The position numbers and the translations under genes are program-made. From an uncultured Massilia sp. (GTDB taxonomy: Bacteria > Pseudomonadota > Gammaproteobacteria > Burkholderiales > Burkholderiaceae): a stretch of DNA of 55,761 nt. The notes beneath the pieces were generated by a model, which was given only the letters and a program-made list of their open reading frames with translations, was not told where the DNA came from and made no database searches. The DNA is taken from assembly GCA_946886065.1 (NCBI GenBank), contig CAMPHU010000004.1, positions 1 to 55,761 of the forward strand. The letters run 5' to 3'. Positions 36,693 to 44,771 of this stretch are shown piece by piece; the first letter of the stretch is position 1, and each line of letters opens with the position of its first letter.

Positions 36693-37019
36693 ATGAGCGA
36701 AAACATCAAACATATCAGCGACGCATCCTTCGACACCGACGTGCTCAAGTCCGAGCGCCCGGTCCTGGTGGACTTCTGGGCCGAGTGGTGCGGCCCGTGC
36801 AAGATGATTGCACCGATCCTGGAAGAAGTCGCCAAGGAATACGAAGGCAAGGTCACGATTGCCAAGCTGGACGTCGACGCGAACCAGGCCGTGCCGGCCA
36901 AGTTCGGCATCCGCGGCATTCCGACGCTGATCCTGTTCAAGAATGGTGTTGCCGCTGCCCAGAAAGTGGGCGCCATGGCCAAAGGCCAGCTGACCGCATT
37001 CATCGACAGCAATATTTAA
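36693..37019 (+). CDS. trxA: Thioredoxin
   Basis: A 108-residue thioredoxin with the active site [10 protein letters not shown] (Cys33, Cys36), the cis-proline in GIPTLILF and the usual length. It reduces protein disulfides in the cytoplasm, recharged by thioredoxin reductase. A GAGG-type ribosome site precedes the ATG. It is followed by rho after 143 bases, an arrangement common in proteobacteria. The 220 bases upstream are A+T-rich (T- and A-runs at about 36497-36508, TATTAT at 36514-36519) and probably hold the promoter. Confidence 0.97.
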   Translation: MSENIKHISDASFDTDVLKSERPVLVDFWAEWCGPCKMIAPILEEVAKEYEGKVTIAKLDVDANQAVPAKFGIRGIPTLILFKNGVAAAQKVGAMAKGQLTAFIDSNI

Positions 37020-37041
37020 GAAAAAAGAGACAAGCGGCGGC

Positions 37042-37093
37042 GGCGCGCCCGCGCCACCGTCATCCTGGACGGAAGGACTACCTGGTCCTTCCG
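37042..37093 (+). promoter_or_regulatory. Hairpins in the trxA-rho interval
   Basis: GGCGCG-CC-CGCGCC at about 37042-37055 and a 9-bp stem CGGAAGGAC/GTCCTTCCG with a 6-base loop at 37070-37093. No T run follows the second, so it is unlikely to be a full terminator. Both could lie in the rho leader, where rho genes are often autoregulated. Confidence 0.45.
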
Positions 37094-37162
37094 GCTTGAT
37101 TAAACCAGCCACGCAGCTCCCTCCCCTACCTTTATTTCCCATCACGGGACACCCATACAAAC

Positions 37163-38425
37163 ATGCATTTATCTGAACTGAAGGCAATGCACGTCTCCGC
37201 CCTGCTGGAGATGGCTATCGGCCTCGACATCGACAACGCAGCACGCCTGCGCAAACAGGAATTGATGTTCGCGATCCTGAAGAAGCGCGCAAAAGGCGGC
37301 GAACAGATCTTCGGCGACGGCGCGCTAGAGGTGCTGCCGGACGGCTTCGGATTCCTGCGCTCGCCGGACGCGAGCTACATGGCATCGACCGACGACATCT
37401 ACATCTCGCCGTCGCAGATCCGCCGCTTCAACTTGCATACGGGTGACTCGATCGAAGGGGAAGTGCGTACGCCGAAGGACGGCGAGCGCTACTTTGCACT
37501 GGTCAAGGTCGACAAGGTCAACGGCGAATCGCCGGAAGCGTCGAAGCACCGCATCCTGTTCGAGAACCTGACCCCGCTGCACCCGCAGGAGCCGCTGCGC
37601 CTGGAGCGCGACATGAACGGCGCCGAGAACATCACCGGCCGCATCGTCGACCTGATCTCGCCGATCGGCAAGGGCCAGCGCGGCCTGCTGGTCGCCTCGC
37701 CGAAATCGGGCAAGTCGGTCATGCTGCAGCACATCGCGCACGCCATCACCGCTAACCACCCGGACGTGACCCTGATCGTGCTGCTGATCGACGAGCGTCC
37801 CGAGGAAGTGACCGAGATGCAGCGTTCGGTGCGCGGCGAAGTGGTTGCCTCGACCTTCGACGAACCGGCCACCCGCCACGTGCAGGTCGCCGAGATGGTG
37901 CTGGAAAAAGCCAAGCGCCTGGTCGAGATGAAGAAGGACGTCGTGATCCTGCTGGACTCGATCACCCGCCTGGCCCGCGCCTACAACACCGTGATCCCGG
38001 CATCGGGCAAGGTCCTGACCGGCGGTGTGGACGCCAACGCGCTGCAGCGTCCGAAGCGCTTCTTCGGCGCCGCCCGTAACGTCGAAGAAGGCGGCTCGCT
38101 GACCATTGTCGCGACCGCGCTGATCGAAACCGGCTCGCGCATGGACGACGTGATCTACGAAGAATTCAAGGGCACCGGCAACATGGAAGTGCACCTGGAG
38201 CGCCGCCTGGCCGAGAAGCGCGTCTACCCGGCGATCAACCTGAACAAGTCGGGTACCCGCCGCGAAGAGCTGCTGATCAAGCCGGACCAGCTGCAAAAAA
38301 TCTGGATCCTGCGCAAGCTGCTGTACTCGATGGACGAGATCGAGGCGATGGAGTTCATCCTCGACAAGATGCGCGCGACCAAGAACAATGTCGAGTTCTT
38401 CGACATGATGCGCCGCGGCGGTTAA
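37163..38425 (+). CDS. rho: Transcription termination factor Rho
   Basis: A 420-residue hexameric RNA helicase that ends transcription at unstructured C-rich RNA. N-terminal helical and cold-shock RNA-binding parts (residues 1-130, [22 protein letters not shown]), Walker A ASPKSGKS (178-185), Walker [17 protein letters not shown]-loop and R-loop region [26 protein letters not shown]. Length and sequence are ordinary. An intrinsic terminator follows 24 bases after the stop. Confidence 0.98.
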   Translation: MHLSELKAMHVSALLEMAIGLDIDNAARLRKQELMFAILKKRAKGGEQIFGDGALEVLPDGFGFLRSPDASYMASTDDIYISPSQIRRFNLHTGDSIEGEVRTPKDGERYFALVKVDKVNGESPEASKHRILFENLTPLHPQEPLRLERDMNGAENITGRIVDLISPIGKGQRGLLVASPKSGKSVMLQHIAHAITANHPDVTLIVLLIDERPEEVTEMQRSVRGEVVASTFDEPATRHVQVAEMVLEKAKRLVEMKKDVVILLDSITRLARAYNTVIPASGKVLTGGVDANALQRPKRFFGAARNVEEGGSLTIVATALIETGSRMDDVIYEEFKGTGNMEVHLERRLAEKRVYPAINLNKSGTRREELLIKPDQLQKIWILRKLLYSMDEIEAMEFILDKMRATKNNVEFFDMMRRGG

Positions 38426-38448
38426 ATGCCGGCGTAGCGATCGCGTGA

Positions 38449-38471
38449 GGGCGGCCCGGGGCCGCCCTTTT
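38449..38471 (+). terminator. Intrinsic terminator after rho
   Basis: GGGCGGCC (38449-38456), 3-base loop, GGCCGCCC (38460-38467), followed by TTTTC. Confidence 0.88.
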
Positions 38472-38503
38472 CATTTGTGCGCGACTGAAGAATGCGCCGC
38501 GGC

Positions 38504-38533
38504 GGCAAACCTGGATCCCGGCCTGGCGTCGGG
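38504..38533 (+). repeat. Decayed relative of the intergenic hairpin repeat, copy D
   Basis: GGCAAACCTGGATCCCGGCC keeps the order of the left half of copies A-C, and CCCG/CGGG can pair, but the GGGGATGACG end is missing. It again lies just after a gene (rho). Confidence 0.4.
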
Positions 38534-38633
38534 CACCCTGCCTTGCCGAAGATCTGAAGGATGGACAGCTGTCGTGGAAATCGGTGCGGTACGGCCGCTC
38601 TGGGCGACATTTACCCTGCAACCGGCCGCGCGC

Positions 38634-39530
38634 TTAGCCAAGCTGCTCTCCGCCACCGAGATGCGTCAGCAGATTCCTCATCGGTGCAGACAGCGTGTGC
38701 CATTGCTTGAAACAGAGACAGAGCTGTCTGCTGGCCCAGCCATCGCTGATCGCAAGGGTCGCGACCGGGTAGCTGCGTCGAAAGCGCTTTGCGACCCCTT
38801 CAGGGATGATCGCCACGCCTACCCCCTGCGACACCATCTGGCACGCCCCCTCGAAGCTCTTCATGCGGATTCGGAATGCCAAGGTCTTGCGCAGATCCGC
38901 AGCGCGCTCGTCGAGATGCTCCTGGAGCGCACTGCCGGCCTCCAGTCCAACGAACTGCTCACCTGTAAGGTCCGCAAAGCGGACCGTCTTCGATCCAGCG
39001 AGCCGGTGCGCAGCGGGAACAATCAGGACCAGATGGTCGTTGATGACCGGCTGGATAACGAGGCCTGAAGCGGGTACTGCATCCGAAACGACACCGGCCT
39101 CGGCCAACCCTGCGCCAATCATCTTGACGATTTCGGAACTCGTACGCTCTCTTAGATCAATGTTCAAGCGCGGACGCTGCGCTAGCCACGGCGCAAGCCT
39201 GTGCGGCAGAAAACTGGTCAACGCTGCCGTATTCGCATACAACAGCAACGTACCTCGTGCGCCGGCGCCGAATTCACGTAGCTCTCCCTGCAAGAGGCTG
39301 TGCTGTCTGAGTATCAGACGGGCATGATGCGCTAGCGCTTCTCCAGCCTCGGTGGTCACCACCCCCGTGCGGCTTCTATCAAGCAGAGCGACGCCGGCGT
39401 CCAGTTCGATGTTAGTGATGCGCTCGCTTGCCGACGCCAATGCGAGATTCGCCTGGCGGGCCCCGGCGGTAATGCTGCCCGCATCGACCACGCAAAGGAA
39501 TAAACGCAGGTCCGTGATATCGAATCTCAT
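38634..39530 (-). CDS. LysR-family regulator next to TSUP exporters
   Basis: A 298-residue LysR-type transcription factor. The winged helix (1-60) reads RFDITDLRLFLCVVDAGSIT, with NLALASASERITNIELDAGVALLDRSRTGVVTT; the C-terminal domain binds a ligand. ATG at 39530 is chosen because GGAGGGGG precedes it; the longer reading adds residues without family resemblance. It is divergent from two TSUP genes and is their likely regulator. Codon use here is less G+C-rich than in the neighbours. Confidence 0.9.
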   Translation of the reverse strand: MRFDITDLRLFLCVVDAGSITAGARQANLALASASERITNIELDAGVALLDRSRTGVVTTEAGEALAHHARLILRQHSLLQGELREFGAGARGTLLLYANTAALTSFLPHRLAPWLAQRPRLNIDLRERTSSEIVKMIGAGLAEAGVVSDAVPASGLVIQPVINDHLVLIVPAAHRLAGSKTVRFADLTGEQFVGLEAGSALQEHLDERAADLRKTLAFRIRMKSFEGACQMVSQGVGVAIIPEGVAKRFRRSYPVATLAISDGWASRQLCLCFKQWHTLSAPMRNLLTHLGGGEQLG

Positions 39531-39625
39531 ACCCCCTCCAACAACCCAGCTCCTTCGGCAAATCCGAAGGTGCCATCGGGAAAGCCGCATTGTGCCAGCT
39601 TCTGCCTGGGTATGTAATACGCGTC

Positions 39626-40375
39626 ATGAACACGCTCACCATCGAATTGATCTGCCTGCTCTTTGCCACGTTTCTCGGCGCCGGTGTCGTCAAAGGCGTC
39701 ACCGGCATGGGCCTACCTACAGTTGCCATGGGCGTGCTTGGGGCGACCATGTCACCCCTGACAGCGGCAGCGCTGTTGATCATTCCCTCGTTCGTGACCA
39801 ACGTCTGGCAAATGCTGGCTGGCCGGGAAACATGGCGCCTCATGCGACGCTTGTGGGCAATGATGCTCTGTATCGTGATCGGCACCTTTCTGGGGACGCG
39901 CCTGCTGGTCATTGTCGATCCCTCCTGGTCGGGACGTGCGCTCGGACTGGCCTTGATCGCCTATGCGGCCTACGCATTCTGCTTGCCGACGCTCTCGGTC
40001 CCGGAACGACTCGAACCCAGGCTGTCGCCCCTCATCGGCATGGTGACCGGGTTGCTGACTGGCGCGACAGGAATCTTCACTATTCCTGCCGTGCCTTATG
40101 TGCAGTCATTGGGTCTTCAGAAAGACGAACTCGTACAAGCCCTGGGCCTGTCATTTACCGTTTCCACGATCGCGCTCGCAGGCGGGCTGTTCGTTCAAGG
40201 CGCATTCCGGCTCGACGAGCTCGGGCTGTCGCTGATGGCTGTCCTTCCCGCTCTCGCCGGGATGTGGCTGGGCTCGATCGTGCGGCACAAGATCAGCCCG
40301 AAAACCTTCCGCTGCTGCTTTTTGCTCTTCCTCGTGATCCTGGGGATCGAACTGACGCTACGTTCCTTTTCATGA
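39626..40375 (+). CDS. TSUP (TauE/SafE) family membrane exporter, first copy
   Basis: A 249-residue inner-membrane protein with about eight helices. The family motif appears as GAGVVKGVTGMGLPTVAMGVL in the first half and as GLLTGATGIFTIPAVPYVQSLGL in the second. Known members export sulfite, sulfoacetate or similar anions, or import thiosulfate-type anions. The substrate here is unknown. The ATG at 39626 is supported by the first hydrophobic helix; the ribosome site is weak. The start is 95 bases from the divergent LysR start. Confidence 0.87.
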   Translation: MNTLTIELICLLFATFLGAGVVKGVTGMGLPTVAMGVLGATMSPLTAAALLIIPSFVTNVWQMLAGRETWRLMRRLWAMMLCIVIGTFLGTRLLVIVDPSWSGRALGLALIAYAAYAFCLPTLSVPERLEPRLSPLIGMVTGLLTGATGIFTIPAVPYVQSLGLQKDELVQALGLSFTVSTIALAGGLFVQGAFRLDELGLSLMAVLPALAGMWLGSIVRHKISPKTFRCCFLLFLVILGIELTLRSFS

Positions 40376-40430
40376 CGCCTGGCGCCTGATTGCGCGTTTC
40401 GGGCTTGGTTCAAAAACTGGGATCGCGCGC

Positions 40431-41198
40431 ATGGACACATTGATTCTGGTTTTTTTTGCGGGGATGCTAGCTGGCGCCATGAACGCGCTGGCGGGTGGCG
40501 GCTCACTCGTCGGCTTGCCGGTTCTGATCGCTGCGGGCGTACCGCCGATGGAGGCGAATGCGTCCAGTACGGTCGCCCTGTTTCCAGGTGGGCTGGTCAG
40601 TGCGTGGGTCTATCGCGAAGGATTAGCATCGATTGGCAAGGCGCCATTGGGCGCCCTCCTGGTGTCGACCTTGTGCGGCGGCTGGGTCGGAGCGATCTTT
40701 TTTCTGTGGAAGCCGTCTGCAATGTCGACGGTCGTGCTGCCATGGCTCCTGCTTCTGGCGTTCGTTGCGCTTGCGTTCGGAAGACGTCTCAACCAAGCAC
40801 TGCGCGCACGCTGGAATGTTCACGCGTATGCGGTTCTGGCTACCCAATTCGCGCTTGGCGCCTACGGCGGCTATTTTAGTGGCGCGGTCGGAATTCTGAT
40901 GATTGCTGTCTGGGGACTGCTCGACAACCATGATCTGAAGCACCTTAGCTCGCCGCGCACGCTCTTGGCAAGCGCGGCAAATGTGGCGGTGGTGCTCGCG
41001 TTGATCGGGACCAGCGCGGTGCACTGGCCCGTAACACTGACCATGCTGGTCGGTGCGATTATTGGCGGATACGGTGGCGCGCATATCGGACGATGCGCGC
41101 GACCCGGCGTTGTCCATGCCATCACGATGCTCGGCGCCTTCTGCGTCACACTGGCATTCTTCGTCAATACCTATGTTCCCGCACTGCTGCGCCACTGA
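40431..41198 (+). CDS. TSUP (TauE/SafE) family membrane exporter, second copy
   Basis: A 255-residue membrane protein with about seven to eight helices. GMLAGAMNALAGGGSLVGLPVLIAAGVPP is the N-terminal TSUP repeat, and FALGAYGGYFSGAVGILMI the C-terminal one. It is only distantly similar to the preceding copy, so this is a pair of paralogues and not a recent duplication. It lies 55 bases downstream and is probably in the same transcript. Together with the divergent LysR gene the locus may handle an organosulfur or carboxylate compound; this is an inference. Confidence 0.87.
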   Translation: MDTLILVFFAGMLAGAMNALAGGGSLVGLPVLIAAGVPPMEANASSTVALFPGGLVSAWVYREGLASIGKAPLGALLVSTLCGGWVGAIFFLWKPSAMSTVVLPWLLLLAFVALAFGRRLNQALRARWNVHAYAVLATQFALGAYGGYFSGAVGILMIAVWGLLDNHDLKHLSSPRTLLASAANVAVVLALIGTSAVHWPVTLTMLVGAIIGGYGGAHIGRCARPGVVHAITMLGAFCVTLAFFVNTYVPALLRH

Positions 41199-41398
41199 TT
41201 GAAGGTAGCCCCCCGGATTGTGTCGGCTTGCTTCCCGCAACAGTCGCAATAGCCTGCCGGCTCCTTCCAGAAATTCGCCCGTACGATATCTGCGCTATGC
41301 ATGGATATTCCCTATTGATCAGGTTGCGCGAACGTCCTCTTAAAACGGCCTTTAAGGCGCTTCCTCAAGCGAGGAGTGGCCAGGAGACCCCTGAAAAC

Positions 41399-41417
41399 AC
41401 GCCGATCCGGCGTTTTT
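41399..41417 (+). terminator. Intrinsic terminator-like hairpin downstream of the TSUP genes
   Basis: ACGCCG-ATC-CGGCGT followed by TTTT; A residues precede it. It lies about 200 bases after the second TSUP stop. Confidence 0.7.
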
Positions 41418-41484
41418 ACACAGCCTCGACCGATTGCGGACATTGATCAGCGAACGGTGTACGCGTGAAGTTGTCGCTATAGCA

Positions 41485-41500
41485 AGTGACATTTTTCACT
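41485..41500. promoter_or_regulatory. AGTGA-N6-TCACT dyad before rpmE2
   Basis: A short A+T-rich inverted repeat about 160 bases before rpmE2. Zinc-free L31 genes are often controlled by Zur, so this is a weak candidate, but the match to known Zur boxes is poor. Confidence 0.25.
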
Positions 41501-41657
41501 ATCGCAACGCTAAGCCGCCCCTCGGTTGCCCCGATCCCCAAACCACCTTATAATCGCCGGTTCAGTCCAACCCCTGGCAAGTGATCGGCAATCGGGTCAA
41601 GAAGCAGTACGACCGACGAAGTGCCTTTTGGCTACCAACCTAATCAGAGGCAATACT

Positions 41658-41927
41658 ATGAAGACCGATATCCATCCGGATTACCGCGAAGTCGTGTTCC
41701 ACGATCTGTCGTGCGATTTCAAGTTCATCACCCGTTCGACCATCGCTACCCGCGAAACCATCAACTTCGAAGGTAAAGACTACCCGCTGATCAAGATCGA
41801 GGTGTCGGCTGAGTCGCACCCGTTCTACACCGGTAAGCACAAGATCGTCGACACCGCTGGCCGCGTCGAGAAGTTCCGCCAGAAGTTCGGTTCGGTCGGC
41901 TCGAAGACCTCGGTCGCCAACGGCTAA
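41658..41927 (+). CDS. rpmE2: 50S ribosomal protein L31 type B
   Basis: An 89-residue ribosomal protein of the type B form: [28 protein letters not shown], and [28 protein letters not shown]. It lacks the CxxC zinc motif of type A L31; the single cysteine is in LSCDF. In many bacteria type B replaces type A under zinc shortage, though some betaproteobacteria carry only type B. The ribosome site AGAGG is upstream, and a strong terminator follows. Confidence 0.97.
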   Translation: MKTDIHPDYREVVFHDLSCDFKFITRSTIATRETINFEGKDYPLIKIEVSAESHPFYTGKHKIVDTAGRVEKFRQKFGSVGSKTSVANG

Positions 41928-41969
41928 TCTGCCGGGCACCGGCCCGGAGCGATCCGGGTTACCAGAAAA

Positions 41970-41998
41970 GAAGCCGGCATCCCCGGCTTCTTTTTTTT
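41970..41998 (+). terminator. Intrinsic terminator after rpmE2
   Basis: GAAGCCGG (41970-41977), 5-base loop, CCGGCTTC (41983-41990), then eight T. Confidence 0.95.
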
Positions 41999-42042
41999 CG
42001 CGGCTATACTACGCGCTTATTTCCCAAACATCAGACTTATCG

Positions 42043-43788
42043 ATGAAACCAGTCCGCCTTCCCGCCGCCGCCACCCTGGCGCTGCCCCGCTGGGCCCTGC
42101 TCGCGCTGGGCATGCTGTACATCCTGCCCGGGCTGATCGGCCGCGATCTGTGGAAGGAGGACGCCGGCAGCTTCGGCATCATGTGGACCATGGCGCGCGG
42201 CGGCATCGACGACTGGCTGTATCCGAACGTCGCCGGCCTGGCCAGCCCCGAGGAAGGCCCGCTGGCCTTCTGGCTGGGCGCGCTGTGCATCAAGCTGTTC
42301 GGCTGGATCCTGGGCGACGTGCTGGCCGCGCGCGTCTCGACCATCGGCATCTTCGTGATGGGCGCCATGTCGCTCTGGTACACCGCCTTCCACCTGGGCC
42401 GCCGCGCCGAAGCGCAGCCGCTGCGCCTGGCCTTCGGCGGCCAGCCCGAACCGGACGACTACGGCCGCACCCTGGGCGACACCGCGGTCCTGATCTACCT
42501 CGGCTCCCTCGGCCTGCTGCTGCAAAGCCACCTGACCCTGGCGCCCACCCTGCAGGGCGCCCTGCTCGCCTATTTCCTGTACCGCGCGGTGCGCTATGTC
42601 GAGCACACCAGCACCCGCAATGCCGTGCTGGTCGGCTTGTCGCTGGGCGCCCTGACCCTGACGCGCGGCTTCCTGGCGCCGCTGGCCCTGGTGCTGGCGC
42701 TGTTCGCCTGCACCCGCTACCTCAAGCTGCCGGTCGCGGCCACCCTGCGCCACCTGGCGATCGCGCTCGGCGTCGGCTTTGGCCTGACCCTGGTGTGGAT
42801 CCTGCCCGCGCTGCTGGCCCAGCCCTACGGCCTCTCGCCGGTGGGCGACTGGCTGGCCTGGAACAGCGAGCAGATCGGCCTGCCCAGCCTGGTCTCCTTG
42901 AAGGGCTTCTTCCGCATCGGCGTCTGGTACTTCTGGCCGGCCTGGCCGTTCGCGCTGTGGGCCGTGTGGGCCTGGCGCCGCCAGCAGAAACTCCTGCACA
43001 TCGTGCTGCCGGTATTCTTCTTCGCCACCCTGGCCGCCCTGCAGCTGTGCGACCCGGCGCCGGAGAACGGCGACTTCCTCAAGATGCTGCCGCCGCTGGC
43101 CCTGATGGCCGCCTTCGGTCTGCCGACCATGAAGCGCGGCGCGATCAACGCCATCGACTGGTTCTCGGTGATGGTGCTGACCATCCTGGGCGCCTTCGTC
43201 TGGCTGTTCTGGATCGCCAAGCTGACCGGCTGGCCGGCCCAGCTGGCCAAGAACGCGCTCAAGCTGGTCCCGGGCTTCAAGCCGGAAGTCGGCATCGTCG
43301 CCTTCGTGGTGGCCACCGCCGCCAGCATCGGCTGGATCATGCTGGTGCAGTGGCGCCTGTCGCGCCAGCCATCGGTGCTGTGGCGCGCCGTGGTGCTGTC
43401 CTCGGGCGGCCTGATCCTGCTGTGGGTGCTGCTGATGACGCTGTTCCTGCCGGACCTTAACTACAGCAAGAGCTACGCCGGCGTGGCCCAGCAGATCGCC
43501 GCGCGCCTGCCGGCCGATGCGGGCAACGGCGGCGGCAACGGCAGCGCCTGCATCGACACCAATGTCACCCCGGCCCAGCGCGCCTCGCTGGCCTTCTACG
43601 GCCGCCTGCCCTTCGCCACCATGGCCAGCGGCGAGTGCGATTACGTGCTGCTGCGCGACAGCGTCAAGACGCGCGACGACCGCGAGATGATGCGCAAGTA
43701 CGAGGTGCGCAACCCGGTCGCCCTGTGGGAAGGCCGGCGCGCCTCGGACCGCGACGAACGCTTCCGCCTGTTCCGCCGCGACCGCTGA
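42043..43788 (+). CDS. Polytopic glycosyltransferase (ArnT/GT39-like)
   Basis: A 581-residue inner-membrane protein with about 12 helices and a soluble C-terminal region. The first periplasmic loop has GRDLWKEDAGSFG, the place where the catalytic Asp/Glu of GT-C enzymes such as ArnT and PMT is found (family motif with DE replaced by KED). Members transfer sugar from a polyprenyl-phosphate donor to lipid A or protein. LPDLNYSKSYAGVAQQIAARLP begins the C-terminal domain typical of ArnT-like proteins. The acceptor is unknown. It stands alone between two terminators, so no operon partner helps. Confidence 0.8.
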   Translation: MKPVRLPAAATLALPRWALLALGMLYILPGLIGRDLWKEDAGSFGIMWTMARGGIDDWLYPNVAGLASPEEGPLAFWLGALCIKLFGWILGDVLAARVSTIGIFVMGAMSLWYTAFHLGRRAEAQPLRLAFGGQPEPDDYGRTLGDTAVLIYLGSLGLLLQSHLTLAPTLQGALLAYFLYRAVRYVEHTSTRNAVLVGLSLGALTLTRGFLAPLALVLALFACTRYLKLPVAATLRHLAIALGVGFGLTLVWILPALLAQPYGLSPVGDWLAWNSEQIGLPSLVSLKGFFRIGVWYFWPAWPFALWAVWAWRRQQKLLHIVLPVFFFATLAALQLCDPAPENGDFLKMLPPLALMAAFGLPTMKRGAINAIDWFSVMVLTILGAFVWLFWIAKLTGWPAQLAKNALKLVPGFKPEVGIVAFVVATAASIGWIMLVQWRLSRQPSVLWRAVVLSSGGLILLWVLLMTLFLPDLNYSKSYAGVAQQIAARLPADAGNGGGNGSACIDTNVTPAQRASLAFYGRLPFATMASGECDYVLLRDSVKTRDDREMMRKYEVRNPVALWEGRRASDRDERFRLFRRDR

Positions 43789-43809
43789 GCGCCCTCATCC
43801 ATACCCCAG

Positions 43810-43840
43810 GCCGCACGGCTCATCCGTGCGGCTTTTTTTT
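43810..43840 (+). terminator. Intrinsic terminator after the glycosyltransferase
   Basis: GCCGCACGG (43810-43818), 5-base loop, CCGTGCGGC (43824-43832), then eight T. Confidence 0.95.
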
Positions 43841-44036
43841 CGCCTGTACATGTTGAATGACGCCACCAGTGCGCGCCCCCATGGCGCGATATGAGAACCT
43901 ATATGTAACAGAAAGCGCGTTTGAGCGGACTCAATCCGGGCCCGGCGGCGATGGTCACAATGGTTTGGTCGTACCCGCCGGATGATCCCGACCGGGCCCT
44001 GTCCCGGGTCCTCAAGCACGCAGCAAGGAGACGATC

Positions 44037-44504
44037 ATGAAAAGCGTTACGTTTTCTGAAATTGTGCGCGTTCACCAACGGCCGGGTTACCTGCGCCGCC
44101 TGGCCACCTGGCGGCAATCCCTGCCCTGGGCCCTGACCTTGCTGGCCGGGCTGCCCCTGCTGATGCTCGTGCTGCACCTGATCGACCCCGGCACGCCCCT
44201 GGCCTACATCGTGCTGCCGGCCCTGTTCGGCGGCGTGCTGCCGGTCTGCATGCTGGGGCCGGGCCGCTTCGAGATGCAGACCCGCTTCGACGCCCGCTAC
44301 ATGATCAACACGCTCGACGAAGCCATGGCCGCCCTGGGCTACCGCAAGAGCGGCGACGACAGCGAGCGCATCAGCTACTACCGCCCGCGCCCCTGGCTGC
44401 GCCGCCAGGAAGGCGCCATCACGGTAGCTGTGCTGCCGCATGCGCTGGAAGTCATCGGGCCGGTCGGCAGCTTGCGCCTGCTGCAGCACCGCATTGCACG
44501 TTGA
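44037..44504 (+). CDS. Small membrane protein of unknown function
   Basis: A 155-residue protein with two hydrophobic segments (about residues 31-47, ALTLLAGLPLLMLVLHL, and 55-72, AYIVLPALFGGVLPVCML) and a basic cytoplasmic C-terminal half with NTLDEAMAALGYRKSGDDSE and YYRPRPWLRRQEG. The ribosome site AAGGAG is 7 bases before the ATG, which supports translation. No family is recognised; it resembles the short membrane proteins often annotated as hypothetical. It is transcribed toward the tRNA gene. Confidence 0.75.
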   Translation: MKSVTFSEIVRVHQRPGYLRRLATWRQSLPWALTLLAGLPLLMLVLHLIDPGTPLAYIVLPALFGGVLPVCMLGPGRFEMQTRFDARYMINTLDEAMAALGYRKSGDDSERISYYRPRPWLRRQEGAITVAVLPHALEVIGPVGSLRLLQHRIAR

Positions 44505-44556
44505 GCGCCCGCTGAGCGCGCTTGGCACCCGGTACGAGTCAATTTCACACTCGTAC

Positions 44557-44586
44557 TGGTCAGTTGAGCAAGGCATGTGCTAAGAT
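44557..44586 (+). promoter_or_regulatory. Possible promoter of tRNA-Leu
   Basis: TGGTCA (44557-44562), 18-base spacer, TAAGAT (44581-44586), 16 bases before the mature tRNA end. The -35 match is only partial. Confidence 0.35.
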
Positions 44587-44602
44587 GCGCGCCTGCTATT
44601 GG

Positions 44603-44687
44603 GCCTCTGTGGCGGAATTGGTAGACGCACTTGACTCAAAATCAAGCGCCGAAAGGCGTGCCGGTTCGATTCCGGCCGGAGGCACCA
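44603..44687 (+). tRNA. tRNA-Leu (anticodon CAA)
   Basis: An 85-base tRNA with encoded CCA. Acceptor GCCTCTG pairs with CGGAGGC (one G-T). The anticodon stem CTTGA/TCAAG holds the loop CTCAAAA, giving anticodon CAA, which reads UUG. A long variable arm (GCGCC-GAAA-GGCGT) marks a class II tRNA, and GGTTCGATTCC is the T arm. No integrated element is attached to its 3' end. Confidence 0.97.
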
Positions 44688-44717
44688 GCACCTTGCAAAA
44701 GACGTAGCACGACATGC

Positions 44718-44753
44718 AAAACCCGCGTTTCTCATGCAGACCGCGGGTTTTTT
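44718..44753 (+). terminator. Intrinsic terminator after tRNA-Leu
   Basis: AAAACCCGCG (44718-44727) pairs with CGCGGGTTTT (44742-44751), ending in six T. The A-rich left side may also serve the convergent binding-protein gene. Confidence 0.92.
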
Positions 44754-44771
44754 GTTGGCTGACGGGCAGCC

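Larger units (their letters stand above)
41199..41657 (+). other. 459-base gap before rpmE2
   Basis: No convincing gene. It holds a hairpin with T run at 41399-41417, an A+T-richer segment with the dyad AGTGA-N6-TCACT at 41485-41500, and the rpmE2 promoter and leader. The hairpin ends the TSUP transcript or an unannotated small RNA; the sequence alone does not decide. Confidence 0.5.

Noticed and set aside
41093..41446. Possible 117-codon plus-strand gene after the second TSUP gene
   Set aside because: It overlaps the TSUP gene, and the unique part shows no family, no ribosome site and spans the terminator-like hairpin.
44603..44760. tRNA-Leu as an integration site for a mobile element
   Set aside because: No integrase gene, no duplicated tRNA 3' end and no accessory cargo follow it; the neighbours are ordinary genes.
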